DNA from: Halomonas elongata
Lineage (GTDB): Bacteria; Pseudomonadota; Gammaproteobacteria; Pseudomonadales; Halomonadaceae
DNA: 33,863 nt
Assembly: GCF_029081005.1 (NCBI RefSeq)
Contig: NZ_JAJQTQ010000037.1
Location: forward strand, 1 to 33,863
Direction: 5' to 3'
Within the stretch, counting starts at the first letter, position 1. Each line of letters opens with the position of its first letter. The position numbers and the translations under genes are program-made. Positions 16,481-25,030 of this stretch are shown in pieces. The notes beneath the pieces are model-generated. The model saw only the letters and a list, made by a program, of their open reading frames with translations, did not search any database and had not been told where the DNA came from.

Positions 16481-16948
16481 ATGCGCAGCGATGAGTACTA
16501 CATGCACCGGGCCATGGATCAGGCGCGTCGGGCGGAGGCGGCAGGCGAGGTGCCGGTCGGGGCCGTGGTCGTGGATCCGGCCGGCGAGATCGTGGGGCTT
16601 GGCTTCAATGCGCCGGTCGCCGAGCATGATCCCAGTGCGCATGCCGAGATTCGTGCGCTGCGCGATGCCGGTACCAGGCTCGGCAACTATCGCCTCGATG
16701 GCTGTACGCTCTTCGTGACGCTGGAACCCTGCCTGATGTGTACCGGCGCGATCATTCACGCGCGACTGGCGCGGGTGGTGTATGGTGCGGCCGAGCCGCG
16801 CAGCGGCATGGTGGAGTCGCGTGCCAACCTGTTCGCCCAGCCCTGGTACAACCATCGGGTCGAGGTGGTCGGCGGGGTGCTGGCGCCCCGTGTCTCGAAG
16901 CATCTCAAGGCGTTTTTTGCCGAACGACGGGATAGTGCCGAGAAGTGA
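16481..16948 (+). CDS. tadA: tRNA adenosine(34) deaminase
   Basis: A 155-residue zinc enzyme that converts A34 to inosine in tRNA-Arg(ACG), needed to read CGN codons; it acts as a cytoplasmic homodimer. The cytidine/deoxycytidylate deaminase core is intact: EVPVGAVVV (23-31), HAE with His54 and catalytic Glu56, and PCLMC with zinc ligands Cys84 and Cys87, followed by GAIIHARLARVVYGA. I prefer the ATG at 16481 because GGAG at 16468-16471 lies nine bases upstream and the length then fits the family; an in-frame ATG at 16451 would add ten residues and lacks a clear ribosome site. Its stop is only four bases from the stop of convergent mltF, with no terminator between them. Confidence 0.94.
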   Translation: MRSDEYYMHRAMDQARRAEAAGEVPVGAVVVDPAGEIVGLGFNAPVAEHDPSAHAEIRALRDAGTRLGNYRLDGCTLFVTLEPCLMCTGAIIHARLARVVYGAAEPRSGMVESRANLFAQPWYNHRVEVVGGVLAPRVSKHLKAFFAERRDSAEK

Positions 16949-16952
16949 GCCT

Positions 16953-18437
16953 TCAGGTGCTGGGCGGGATCACGTCGAATGTCTCGCGACTCGCTTCTTC
17001 GGGCAACCGGGCGTTGAGCGGGTGGAACTGTTCCTGGCTGCGGTCCACGTAGGCCAGGATCTCGTGATAGCGGCGAATGTTGCGGACATAGATCACCGGC
17101 TCTCCCCCTCGGGCGTAGCCGTGACGGGTCTGTTCGTACCAGGCGCTCTCCTGCAGGAGCGGCAGCGAGCGTCGCACGTCCACCCAGGCATCGGGATCGC
17201 CGCCGCGCTGGCGGGTGATGTCGCGGGCGTCATAGAGGTGCCCGAGCCCCACGTTGTAGGCCGCCAGCGCCATGTAGAGACGATCATCGCCGGTGATCGA
17301 CTCGGGGAGTCGCTGCTCGAGGCTTCTCAGATAACGCGCGCCGCCCTCGATGCTTTGTGCCGGATCGAGGCGATTCTCGACGCCGAGGTCGCTGGCGGTG
17401 GGGAGCGTCAGCATCATCAGCCCGCGTACGCCGGTGGGGGAGGTGGCCTCGGGGTCCCAGTGGGATTCCTGATAGCCCACCGCGGCCAGCAACTTCCAGT
17501 CGAAGCCGGTATCGCGGGCGGACCGTCGGAACAGCTGGGCATAGTCCGGCAGGCGCTCCTGGGCATGAGAGATGAAGGTGCGTGCGCCGACGTATTCGAG
17601 ATAATTGTCGCGACCGAAATAGCGTGTCTCGAGCCGCTGGAGCAGGCCGCTGTCCTGCATGTCGGCGAGGAAATGGTTGGCTTCGCGCACCAGGCCCAGG
17701 CCATGGCCGGCCGGGAAGGCCCAGGCCAGGGAAAGCGGCTTGCCCAACCGGAACCCATCTTCGACATCAGGGAAGAACAGGCGATTGAGCCGGAACTGGT
17801 GTTCGAAGACCACGGCGGCGTCCAGCTTGCCGCTCGCCACACGGCTCAGCAGTGACGCGACCTCCATGTCGTCGGACTCCTTCCAGCTCAATGTCGGGTG
17901 CTCCGCCTGGAGTTCCCGCATGACGGTATCGGTGCCGCTGCCGCTCAAGGTGCCGATCTCCAGTCCTTGCAGGTCCTCGATGCTATCCGGTGGCGTCAGG
18001 TCTCGACGATAGACCAGCAAGGGTTGCAGCGGCATGATAGGGCGACTGAAGATCACGCCCTCGCGGCCCGGCTCGAGAGGCAGGGCGGCGGCCCCCATAT
18101 CACCCTCCTGACGCACCGCGCCGAGCACGTCGGAGGTATTGTGGTCATCATTCAGCGCCAGGCTGACCCCGAGATGGTCGGCGAAGCGCCGCATCAGCTC
18201 GTACTCGAAACCGGTGGGCCCCTGACGCCCCTCGTAGTAAGTGGTGGGGGTGTTGCGGGTATGCACGCTGATGAAGTCGCGTTGCAGCACATCCTGCAAG
18301 TGCGGTCCCGGCTCACTACTCGGTCGTACCGGCAACAGGGCGAGCATCAGGACGGCGCACAGTGTCAGGTAACCGCGCCAACGGCGGCGGACATGGTCGA
18401 GCCAGAATGCGAGCATAGAGGTGATGAGCAGCGACAA
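16953..18437 (-). CDS. mltF: Membrane-bound lytic murein transglycosylase F
   Basis: A 494-residue enzyme that cleaves peptidoglycan to 1,6-anhydromuramyl products at the outer-membrane face of the periplasm. A signal/hydrophobic segment lies at about 22-37. Residues about 50-275 are a SBP_bac_3-like regulatory domain (GFEYELMRRFADHLGVSL), and about 300-455 the lysozyme-like domain with catalytic Glu324 in YQESHWDP, then TSPTGVRGLMML, the AAYNVGLGH motif and GYARGGEPVIYVRNIRRY. All match E. coli MltF in order. The open frame starts with TTG at 18437, preceded by AAGGTG; an ATG at 18416 is the alternative, with a poorer ribosome site. No lipobox is obvious. It shares a 144-base divergent region with purL. 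Confidence 0.93.
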   Translation of the reverse strand: MSLLITSMLAFWLDHVRRRWRGYLTLCAVLMLALLPVRPSSEPGPHLQDVLQRDFISVHTRNTPTTYYEGRQGPTGFEYELMRRFADHLGVSLALNDDHNTSDVLGAVRQEGDMGAAALPLEPGREGVIFSRPIMPLQPLLVYRRDLTPPDSIEDLQGLEIGTLSGSGTDTVMRELQAEHPTLSWKESDDMEVASLLSRVASGKLDAAVVFEHQFRLNRLFFPDVEDGFRLGKPLSLAWAFPAGHGLGLVREANHFLADMQDSGLLQRLETRYFGRDNYLEYVGARTFISHAQERLPDYAQLFRRSARDTGFDWKLLAAVGYQESHWDPEATSPTGVRGLMMLTLPTASDLGVENRLDPAQSIEGGARYLRSLEQRLPESITGDDRLYMALAAYNVGLGHLYDARDITRQRGGDPDAWVDVRRSLPLLQESAWYEQTRHGYARGGEPVIYVRNIRRYHEILAYVDRSQEQFHPLNARLPEEASRETFDVIPPST

Positions 18438-18581
18438 GACCCTTCACCTTACCCAGCCGTCCCCCGGCTGTCATCATTCCCGATTTCTCGCGACCGGCGC
18501 TTTCCAGTATCATGGCCCTCTTTGCCGCCGGCTGCGGCCCCGTCTTTACTGCATTCTGCTTGTTTTCAGAGGCCCGAGGAT

Positions 18582-21500
18582 ATGCTCGAACTGCGCGGTG
18601 CGCCCGCTTTATCCGCTTTTCGTCACGCCAAGCTACTGGATGTCCTGCGTAGCGTGGCGCCCGATGTCGAGGCGCTCGAAGCCGACTATGTGCACTTCGT
18701 TGATCACGACGGGGAACCGGCCGACGATGACCGGCAGTTGCTCGAGCGGTTGCTGGACGACGGGACGGCGCGTGAGGCGTCGCCCAGTGGTCGAGGATGC
18801 CTGTTTCTGGTCGTGCCGCGGATCGGCACACAGTCGCCCTGGTCGTCCAAGGCGACCGATATCGCGCACAACTGTGGCTTGACGAACATTCGTCGGCTGG
18901 AGCGGGGTATCGCTTATCGGGTGCACTTCGCCGGGGAGCTCTCCGAGGCGGACTTCGAAGCGGTCACGGCGGCATTGCATGATCGCATGACCGAGACGGT
19001 GTTGTTCGATGCTTCCGACGCCGCTCGGCTGTTCGTGCATCACCAGCCGGCTCCGCTCGGCCAGGTGGATCTCCTGGGGGGCGGCCGTGCGGCGCTGGAG
19101 ACGGCCAATACCGAGCTCGGCCTGGCGCTCGCCGAGGACGAGATCGACTATCTGTGCGATGCCTTCAAGGGCCTCGAGCGTAACCCCACGGACGTCGAAC
19201 TGATGATGTTCGCCCAGGCGAACTCCGAGCATTGCCGTCACAAGATCTTCAATGCCGACTGGGTGGTGGATGGCGAGGCCCAGTCGCGCTCGCTGTTCAA
19301 GATGATCAAGAACACCTTCGAGGCGTCGCCGGACGATATCCTCTCCGCCTACAGCGACAACGCGGCGGTGATCCGGGGCAGCGAGGCCGGTCGTTTCTTC
19401 GCGGCGCCGCTGACCGGCAAGGCGGCCGACAGGGCGGTCTATGGCACGCATCAGGAGCCGGTGAATATCCTGATGAAGGTCGAGACGCACAATCACCCGA
19501 CGGCCATCGCGCCGCACCCCGGCGCGGCCACCGGCGCCGGCGGCGAGATCCGTGACGAGGGCGCTACCGGCATCGGCGGCAAGCCCAAGGCGGGGTTGAC
19601 CGGCTTCACCGTCTCCAACCTGCGCATTCCCGAATTCGTCCAGCCCTGGGAGGCCTTCGACTACGGCAAGCCGGAGCGTATCACCAGCGCGCTGTCGATC
19701 ATGCTCGAGGGGCCCATCGGCGGTGCGGCCTTCAACAACGAGTTCGGCCGCCCCAACCTGACCGGCTATTTCCGCAGCTACGAACAGGATGCCCTGGGGG
19801 CTGACGGCATCGAGCGCCGGGGCTATCACAAGCCGATCATGATCGCCGGTGGCTATGGCAATATCCGCGAGGACCATGTCCAGAAGGGCGAGATTCCGGT
19901 CGGCGGCAAGCTGATCGTGATGGGCGGGCCGGCCATGCTGATCGGCCTGGGCGGTGGCGCCGCTTCCTCGATGGCTTCCGGTGCCTCCAGCGCCGATCTG
20001 GATTTCGCCTCGGTGCAGCGTGATAACCCCGAGATCGAGCGCCGCGCCCAGGAAGTCATTGATCGCTGCTGGTCGCTGGGCGACGACAATCCGATCCGTT
20101 TCATCCACGACGTCGGGGCCGGTGGACTCTCCAACGCCTTGCCGGAGCTGGTCAAGGACGGCGAGCGCGGCGGTCGCTTCGAGCTGCGCGAGGTGCCCAA
20201 TGCCGAGCCCGGCATGAGTCCGCTGGAGATCTGGTGCAACGAGGCCCAGGAGCGCTATGTGCTCGCCGTGGCGCCGGATGATCTCGAGACCTTCGAGGCG
20301 TTGTGTCGCCGCGAGCGCTGCCCTTATGCGGTAGTCGGCGAGGCCACCGAGGCCCACCATCTCGAGGTCCGTGACGGCCACTTCGAGAGCAAGCCGGTCG
20401 ACCTGCCGATGAGCGTGCTGTTCGGCAAGCCGCCGAAGATGCAGCGCGAGTTCGAGCGTCAGCATCGCGAGCTGCCGGGCATCATGCTCGACAACCTGGA
20501 CCTGCGCGAGGCCATGGACCGGGTACTGCGGCTGCCCACGGTGGCTTCCAAGAGCTTCCTGATCACCATCGGCGACCGCTCGATTACCGGCCAGGTAGCC
20601 CGCGACCAGATGGTCGGTCCCTGGCAGGTGCCGGTGGCCGACGTCGCCGTGACTACCGCGACCTTCGATACCCACGCCGGCGAAGCCATGGCCATGGGCG
20701 AGCGGCCGCCGGTGGCGCTGATCGACCCTGCTGCCAGTGCCCGTCTGGCGGTGGCTGAAACCATCACCAACCTGGCGGCGGCACCGATCGCCAGGCTCGG
20801 CGATATCAAGCTCTCCGCCAACTGGATGAGCGCGGCCAGCCATCCCGGCGAGAACCAGGCGTTGTACGACGCCGTCCACGCCGTGGGCATGGAACTCTGC
20901 CCGGCGCTGGGCATCGCCGTTCCGGTGGGCAAGGATTCCATGTCGATGCGTACCGCCTGGGAGGAGGGTGACGAGGAGAAGAGCGTTACCTCTCCGCTGT
21001 CGCTGATCACCACCGGCTTTGCGCCCGTCACCGATGCCCTGCGTACCCTGACCCCCGAGATCAACCTGGAGCAGGACGAGTCTGATCTCATCCTGGTCGA
21101 TCTCGGGGAGGGGCGGAACCGTCTCGGTGGCTCGGCCCTGGCACAGGTTTATGGTCAGGTCGGCGACGAATGCCCCGATCTGGACGACCCGGAGGATCTC
21201 AAGGCGTTCTTCTCGGTGATCCAGGGGCTCAATGCCGATGGCAAGCTGCTGGCCTATCATGACCGCAGCGACGGCGGGCTGCTGGTGACGCTGCTGGAGA
21301 TGGCCTTCGCGGCCCATGCCGGTCTGGAGATCAAGCTCGACTGGTTGATCGACGAGCCCACCGATGCCTTCAATGCGTTGTTTGCCGAGGAACTCGGCGC
21401 GGTGATCCAGGTGTCCCGCGAGCATACCGAGGAGGTGCTGGCGCAGTTCGCCGGTGCGGGCATCGAGACCTGCGGCGTCATCGCCCGGCCGCGTTACGAC

Positions 21501-22502
21501 GACCAGGTGCGGGTGACGCTGTTCGAGGAGCCCTTGCTCGAGACCACGCGTCTGCTGACGCAGCGTACCTGGAGCGAGACCAGCTATCGCATGCAGGCGC
21601 TGCGCGACAATGCCGAGTGCGCCAAGAGCGAGTTCGATGGCCTGCTCGACGGCCGCGACCCGGGGCTTTCGGCGGCGCCCACCTTCGATGTCGACGAGGA
21701 CATTACCGCCCCCTTCGTCAACACTGCGCGCCCGGCCATGGCCGTACTGCGCGAGCAAGGCGTCAATGGTCATCTGGAGATGGCCTGGGCCTTCGACCGG
21801 GCCGGCTTCGAGGCCGTCGACGTGCACATGAGCGATATTCTCGAGGGGCGGGTGAGCCTCGAAGACTTCAAGGGCCTGGTGGCCTGCGGCGGCTTCTCCT
21901 ATGGCGATGTGCTCGGTGCCGGCGGCGGTTGGGCCAAGTCGGTGCTGTTCAACGAGCGGGCGCGCGACCAGTTCGCCGGTTTCTTCGGTCGTGACGACAG
22001 CTTCGCGCTGGGCGTCTGCAACGGCTGCCAGATGCTGTCCCAGCTCAAGGAACTGATCCCCGGGGCCGAGCACTGGCCACGTTTCGTGCGCAACGAGTCC
22101 GAGCAGTTCGAGGCCCGGGTCTCCATGGTCCGCGTGGAGCAGAGTGCCTCGATTCTGCTGGCCGGCATGGAGGGGTCGCGCCTGCCGATCGCCGTGGCCC
22201 ATGGCGAGGGGCGCGCCGAGTTCCGCGACAGTGCTCATCTGCGCCGCATGCAGGGTAGCGCTCAGGTGGCCCTGCGTTATCTCGATAACCAGGGCCAGGC
22301 GACCACACGTTATCCTGCCAACCCCAATGGGTCGCCGGGCGGTATTACCGGCCTGACTACGCCGGACGGCCGTGTGACCGTCATGATGCCGCATCCGGAG
22401 CGGGTGGCCAGGGCGGTCACCAATTCCTGGCGGCCGGCCGAGTGGACCCAGGACGGTGCCTGGATGCGCCTGTTCCGCAACGCCCGGCGCTGGTTGGGCT
22501 GA
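18582..22502 (+). CDS. purL: Phosphoribosylformylglycinamidine synthase (large single-chain form)
   Basis: A 1,306-residue enzyme (E. coli 1,295) for the fourth step of purine synthesis: FGAR + Gln + ATP to FGAM. The N-terminal PurS-like part (about 1-150) is followed by the linker (ELMMFAQANSEHCRHK), the first AIRS-like ATP domain (VETHNHPTAIAPHPGAATG, GEIRDEGATG), the second half (ITIGDRSITGQVARDQMVGP) and a C-terminal class I glutaminase with nucleophile Cys1146 in GVCNGCQ and His1271/Glu1273 in PHPER. I chose the ATG at 18582 (AGAGG at 18568-18572, nine bases away) over the longer open frame upstream, which runs antisense to mltF. I saw no PurR-like palindrome in the divergent region. Confidence 0.96.
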   Translation: MLELRGAPALSAFRHAKLLDVLRSVAPDVEALEADYVHFVDHDGEPADDDRQLLERLLDDGTAREASPSGRGCLFLVVPRIGTQSPWSSKATDIAHNCGLTNIRRLERGIAYRVHFAGELSEADFEAVTAALHDRMTETVLFDASDAARLFVHHQPAPLGQVDLLGGGRAALETANTELGLALAEDEIDYLCDAFKGLERNPTDVELMMFAQANSEHCRHKIFNADWVVDGEAQSRSLFKMIKNTFEASPDDILSAYSDNAAVIRGSEAGRFFAAPLTGKAADRAVYGTHQEPVNILMKVETHNHPTAIAPHPGAATGAGGEIRDEGATGIGGKPKAGLTGFTVSNLRIPEFVQPWEAFDYGKPERITSALSIMLEGPIGGAAFNNEFGRPNLTGYFRSYEQDALGADGIERRGYHKPIMIAGGYGNIREDHVQKGEIPVGGKLIVMGGPAMLIGLGGGAASSMASGASSADLDFASVQRDNPEIERRAQEVIDRCWSLGDDNPIRFIHDVGAGGLSNALPELVKDGERGGRFELREVPNAEPGMSPLEIWCNEAQERYVLAVAPDDLETFEALCRRERCPYAVVGEATEAHHLEVRDGHFESKPVDLPMSVLFGKPPKMQREFERQHRELPGIMLDNLDLREAMDRVLRLPTVASKSFLITIGDRSITGQVARDQMVGPWQVPVADVAVTTATFDTHAGEAMAMGERPPVALIDPAASARLAVAETITNLAAAPIARLGDIKLSANWMSAASHPGENQALYDAVHAVGMELCPALGIAVPVGKDSMSMRTAWEEGDEEKSVTSPLSLITTGFAPVTDALRTLTPEINLEQDESDLILVDLGEGRNRLGGSALAQVYGQVGDECPDLDDPEDLKAFFSVIQGLNADGKLLAYHDRSDGGLLVTLLEMAFAAHAGLEIKLDWLIDEPTDAFNALFAEELGAVIQVSREHTEEVLAQFAGAGIETCGVIARPRYDDQVRVTLFEEPLLETTRLLTQRTWSETSYRMQALRDNAECAKSEFDGLLDGRDPGLSAAPTFDVDEDITAPFVNTARPAMAVLREQGVNGHLEMAWAFDRAGFEAVDVHMSDILEGRVSLEDFKGLVACGGFSYGDVLGAGGGWAKSVLFNERARDQFAGFFGRDDSFALGVCNGCQMLSQLKELIPGAEHWPRFVRNESEQFEARVSMVRVEQSASILLAGMEGSRLPIAVAHGEGRAEFRDSAHLRRMQGSAQVALRYLDNQGQATTRYPANPNGSPGGITGLTTPDGRVTVMMPHPERVARAVTNSWRPAEWTQDGAWMRLFRNARRWLG

Positions 22503-22515
22503 ACAAAGAGGCCGT

Positions 22516-22558
22516 CATGCAAGACGCCGACGCCCAGCCAGGCGTCGGCGTCTGCATG
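22516..22558 (+). terminator. Long perfect hairpin after purL
   Basis: A 12-bp perfect stem (GACGCCGACGCC at 22523-22534, complement at 22541-22552) with a 6-base loop is extended by CATGCA/TGCATG around one bulged A, giving 18 pairs. It lies 13 bases after the purL stop and before the convergent zinc-ribbon gene. There is no T-run, so it may be a bidirectional or factor-assisted terminator. Confidence 0.55.
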
Positions 22559-22592
22559 TCATCGGCTCATGCTGCCTCGGCTTGGCGTGGGG

Positions 22593-22811
22593 TCAGGAGG
22601 CGCTATTGTCCGGGGCGTCGTCCTTGTGCTTCAGATGCGATTCCACGTCGTCGAGCAGATGGCGGAACTGCGCCTGAAGGCGGTCATAACGCCCGAAATC
22701 ATAACCGCACTCTTCGCAATAAACGTGATACTGCCCCTCTCGGCCCGGCGGCAGGCGCTTCCAGTGGCTGCCGCATTCCGGACAATTGGGGCTGGTCTTT
22801 TCACTGGTCAT
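22593..22811 (-). CDS. Small zinc-ribbon protein
   Basis: A 72-residue protein with two CPxCG-type knuckles: Cys10/Cys13 (CPECG) and Cys32/Cys35 (CEECG, followed by YDFGRYDRL), which together would hold one zinc ion. The C-terminal half is a charged, probably helical tail (LQAQFRHLLDDVESHLKHKDD). The start is supported by GGGAG at 22820-22824, eight bases upstream. I do not recognise a named family member. It is transcribed divergently from radD and convergently with purL. Such proteins can bind nucleic acid or another protein, but nothing here shows which. Confidence 0.75.
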   Translation of the reverse strand: MTSEKTSPNCPECGSHWKRLPPGREGQYHVYCEECGYDFGRYDRLQAQFRHLLDDVESHLKHKDDAPDNSAS

Positions 22812-22970
22812 GCAAGGTTCTCCCTCAGGGCAATACGAGATAGTTCGTTCTCATACTACCTAGGTATCATGCCTGTGTGTCCATAGGTCAAGCCATGCGC
22901 GGCCGTCTCGCTGTCGGTAGCGGTGGTGGCAGATGGCAAGATGTCGACGTTTCACCGCACGAGTCCTTTC

Positions 22971-24773
22971 ATGAGCTCCTCTTTCGCACCAAGATTGCGC
23001 CCTTATCAACATGATGCGGTAGCCCGCGTGGTGGCGCATTTTCGTGCCCATCATGATCCTGCCGTGGTGGTGTTGCCCACCGGCAGTGGCAAGTCGCTGG
23101 TGATCGCCGAGCTGGCGCGCCTGGCACGTGGCCGGGTGCTGGTGTTGGCTCACGTACGCGAGCTGGTGGAGCAGAATCACGCCAAGTATGAGGCCTACGG
23201 CCTCGAGGCGGATATCTTCAGCGCCGGCCTCGGCAGCAAGCGGGCAAGTCGACAGGTGGTGTTCGGCTCGGTGCAGTCGGTGGTGCGCAACCTCGATGCC
23301 TTTGGCGGGCGACTCGAGGAACGGGACGGTGACGGTGGCGCCTTTTCGCTGCTGGTGATCGATGAATGTCACCGGGTCTCGCTGGACGAGGACTCGAGTT
23401 ATCGGCGGGTGATCGAGGCACTGCGTCGCCACAACCCGCGTCTCAAGATTCTCGGCCTGACTGCCACGCCGTACCGGCTGGGGCAGGGCTTCGTCTATCA
23501 TCGCCACCATCATGGCATGGTGCGTGGCGACGATGACTGCTTCTTCCGCGATTGCGTCTTCGAACAGCCGCTGCGCCTGATGGTCAAGCAGGGCTATCTC
23601 GCCGAACCGCGTCGCATCGATGCGGCGGTGGCCCGCTATGACTTCTCGCGACTGGCACCCGGCATCGGCGGTCGCTTTCAGGACGCCGAACTCGATCAGG
23701 TGGTGGCGGGGCATCGGGCCACGCCTTCCATCGTCGCCGAGGTGGTGGCGTATGCCGCCGACCGTCGGGGCGTGATGCTGTTCGCCGCCACCGTGGCGCA
23801 TGCCGAGGAAGTGCTCGGCCATCTGCCGGAAGGGCAGGCGGCATTGATCACCGGTGCCACGCCATCCGATGAGCGCCAGACGAGCATCGAGGCATTCAAG
23901 GCCCAGCGTCTCAAGTATCTGGTCAATGTGTCGGTGTTGACCACCGGCTTCGATGCGCCCCATGTCGATCTGATCGCCATCCTGCGGCCTACCGAATCGG
24001 TGGGGCTCTACCAGCAGATCGTCGGGCGTGGCCTGCGGCTGGCCGAGGGCAAGCGCGACTGCCTGATCCTCGACTATGCCGGTAACCCCTGGGATCTCTA
24101 TGCCCCCGAAGTGGGCAGCCCACGACCGGCCTCGGACACGGAGCCTGTCCAGGTCGAATGTCCTGTCTGCGGGCATGCCAATCTGTTCTGGGGTCGCCGC
24201 GACGGCGAGCTGGTCATCGAGCATTTCGGGCGTCGTTGCCAGGGCCTGGTCGAGGACGAGACGGGCGGGCAGCATCAATGCGATTTCCGCTACCGCTTCA
24301 AGGCGTGCGAGCGTTGTGGCGCCGAGAACGACATTGCCGCGCGGCGATGTCATGGGTGCCAGGCGATGCTGGTGGATGCCGACGACAAGCTGCGCGAGGC
24401 CCTGCGGCTGCGCGATGCCCAGGTGCTGCGGGTGACCGGCATGCAGCTTGAAGCGACGCACAATGGTCGCGGCCTGCCGCGTCTCAAGGTCACCTATCAT
24501 GACGAGGACGGTGCGACCCTGAGCGAGTGGTTTGCGCTGGAAACGCCGGCCCAACGCGGGGCCTTCCAGGCGGTGTTCCTGCGTGACCACCTGCGTGCGC
24601 CGGGCAGCGACTGGCGTCCGGCCAGTCCGGAAGAGGTGCTCGGCGAACGGCGTCGCCTGCGAGCGCCTGACTTCGTCGTCGGTCGCAAGGTCGGGCGCCA
24701 CTGGCAGGTGCGCGAGAAGCTGTTCGATTATGCCGGGCGATACCGAACCGCCGATGCCGCCGAGGCGCCGTGA
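22971..24773 (+). CDS. radD: DEAD/DEAH-box superfamily 2 helicase RadD (YejH)
   Basis: A 600-residue SF2 ATPase; E. coli RadD (586 residues) helps recombination repair of double-strand breaks and interacts with SSB. Motif I PTGSGKS (36-42), motif II DECH (131-134), motif III LTATP, and in the second RecA-like domain TTGFDAP and QIVGRGLR are intact. The C-terminal half has the family's zinc-binding cysteines (CPVCGHANLFWG, the RRCQG segment, CERCGAENDIAARRCHGC) and ends near WQVREKLFDYAGR, as in E. coli. I place the start at the ATG at 22971 (MSSSFAPRLRPYQ), because E. coli RadD begins only a few residues before LRPYQ; a GTG at 22923 and an ATG at 22941 are in-frame alternatives. No upstream ribosome site is strong. 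Confidence 0.92.
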   Translation: MSSSFAPRLRPYQHDAVARVVAHFRAHHDPAVVVLPTGSGKSLVIAELARLARGRVLVLAHVRELVEQNHAKYEAYGLEADIFSAGLGSKRASRQVVFGSVQSVVRNLDAFGGRLEERDGDGGAFSLLVIDECHRVSLDEDSSYRRVIEALRRHNPRLKILGLTATPYRLGQGFVYHRHHHGMVRGDDDCFFRDCVFEQPLRLMVKQGYLAEPRRIDAAVARYDFSRLAPGIGGRFQDAELDQVVAGHRATPSIVAEVVAYAADRRGVMLFAATVAHAEEVLGHLPEGQAALITGATPSDERQTSIEAFKAQRLKYLVNVSVLTTGFDAPHVDLIAILRPTESVGLYQQIVGRGLRLAEGKRDCLILDYAGNPWDLYAPEVGSPRPASDTEPVQVECPVCGHANLFWGRRDGELVIEHFGRRCQGLVEDETGGQHQCDFRYRFKACERCGAENDIAARRCHGCQAMLVDADDKLREALRLRDAQVLRVTGMQLEATHNGRGLPRLKVTYHDEDGATLSEWFALETPAQRGAFQAVFLRDHLRAPGSDWRPASPEEVLGERRRLRAPDFVVGRKVGRHWQVREKLFDYAGRYRTADAAEAP

Positions 24774-25030
24774 TGGGCAGAGCGCCACAAGGGGAGCATG
24801 TCTCGCTATATACGCCTGGGGTGATAATTCCGGCCAATGGGGCTCTGGCTTGAATAACGGTTGCGTTCGGGGCCGTGCACGACGGGGGGAATCGTGGTCG
24901 TCATCTGACGTGGCTCGGGAGCTCACCGACTCGGTCAGGGCGTAATACGTCAGGTTTGACGCCTCCATGCCGGGTAACTAGCTTGAGTTGACATCTCCGA
25001 CACCCACAAGAAACGCCGATGGAGGCTGCC

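Noticed and set aside
18633..22394. A 1,253-codon open frame antisense to purL
   Set aside because: Same effect of codon bias; the plus strand encodes a complete PurL with all catalytic residues.
22857..22866. Palindrome TACCTAGGTA between the zinc-ribbon gene and radD as an operator
   Set aside because: Only 10 bases, single copy, and no regulator is known for it; too little to call a site.
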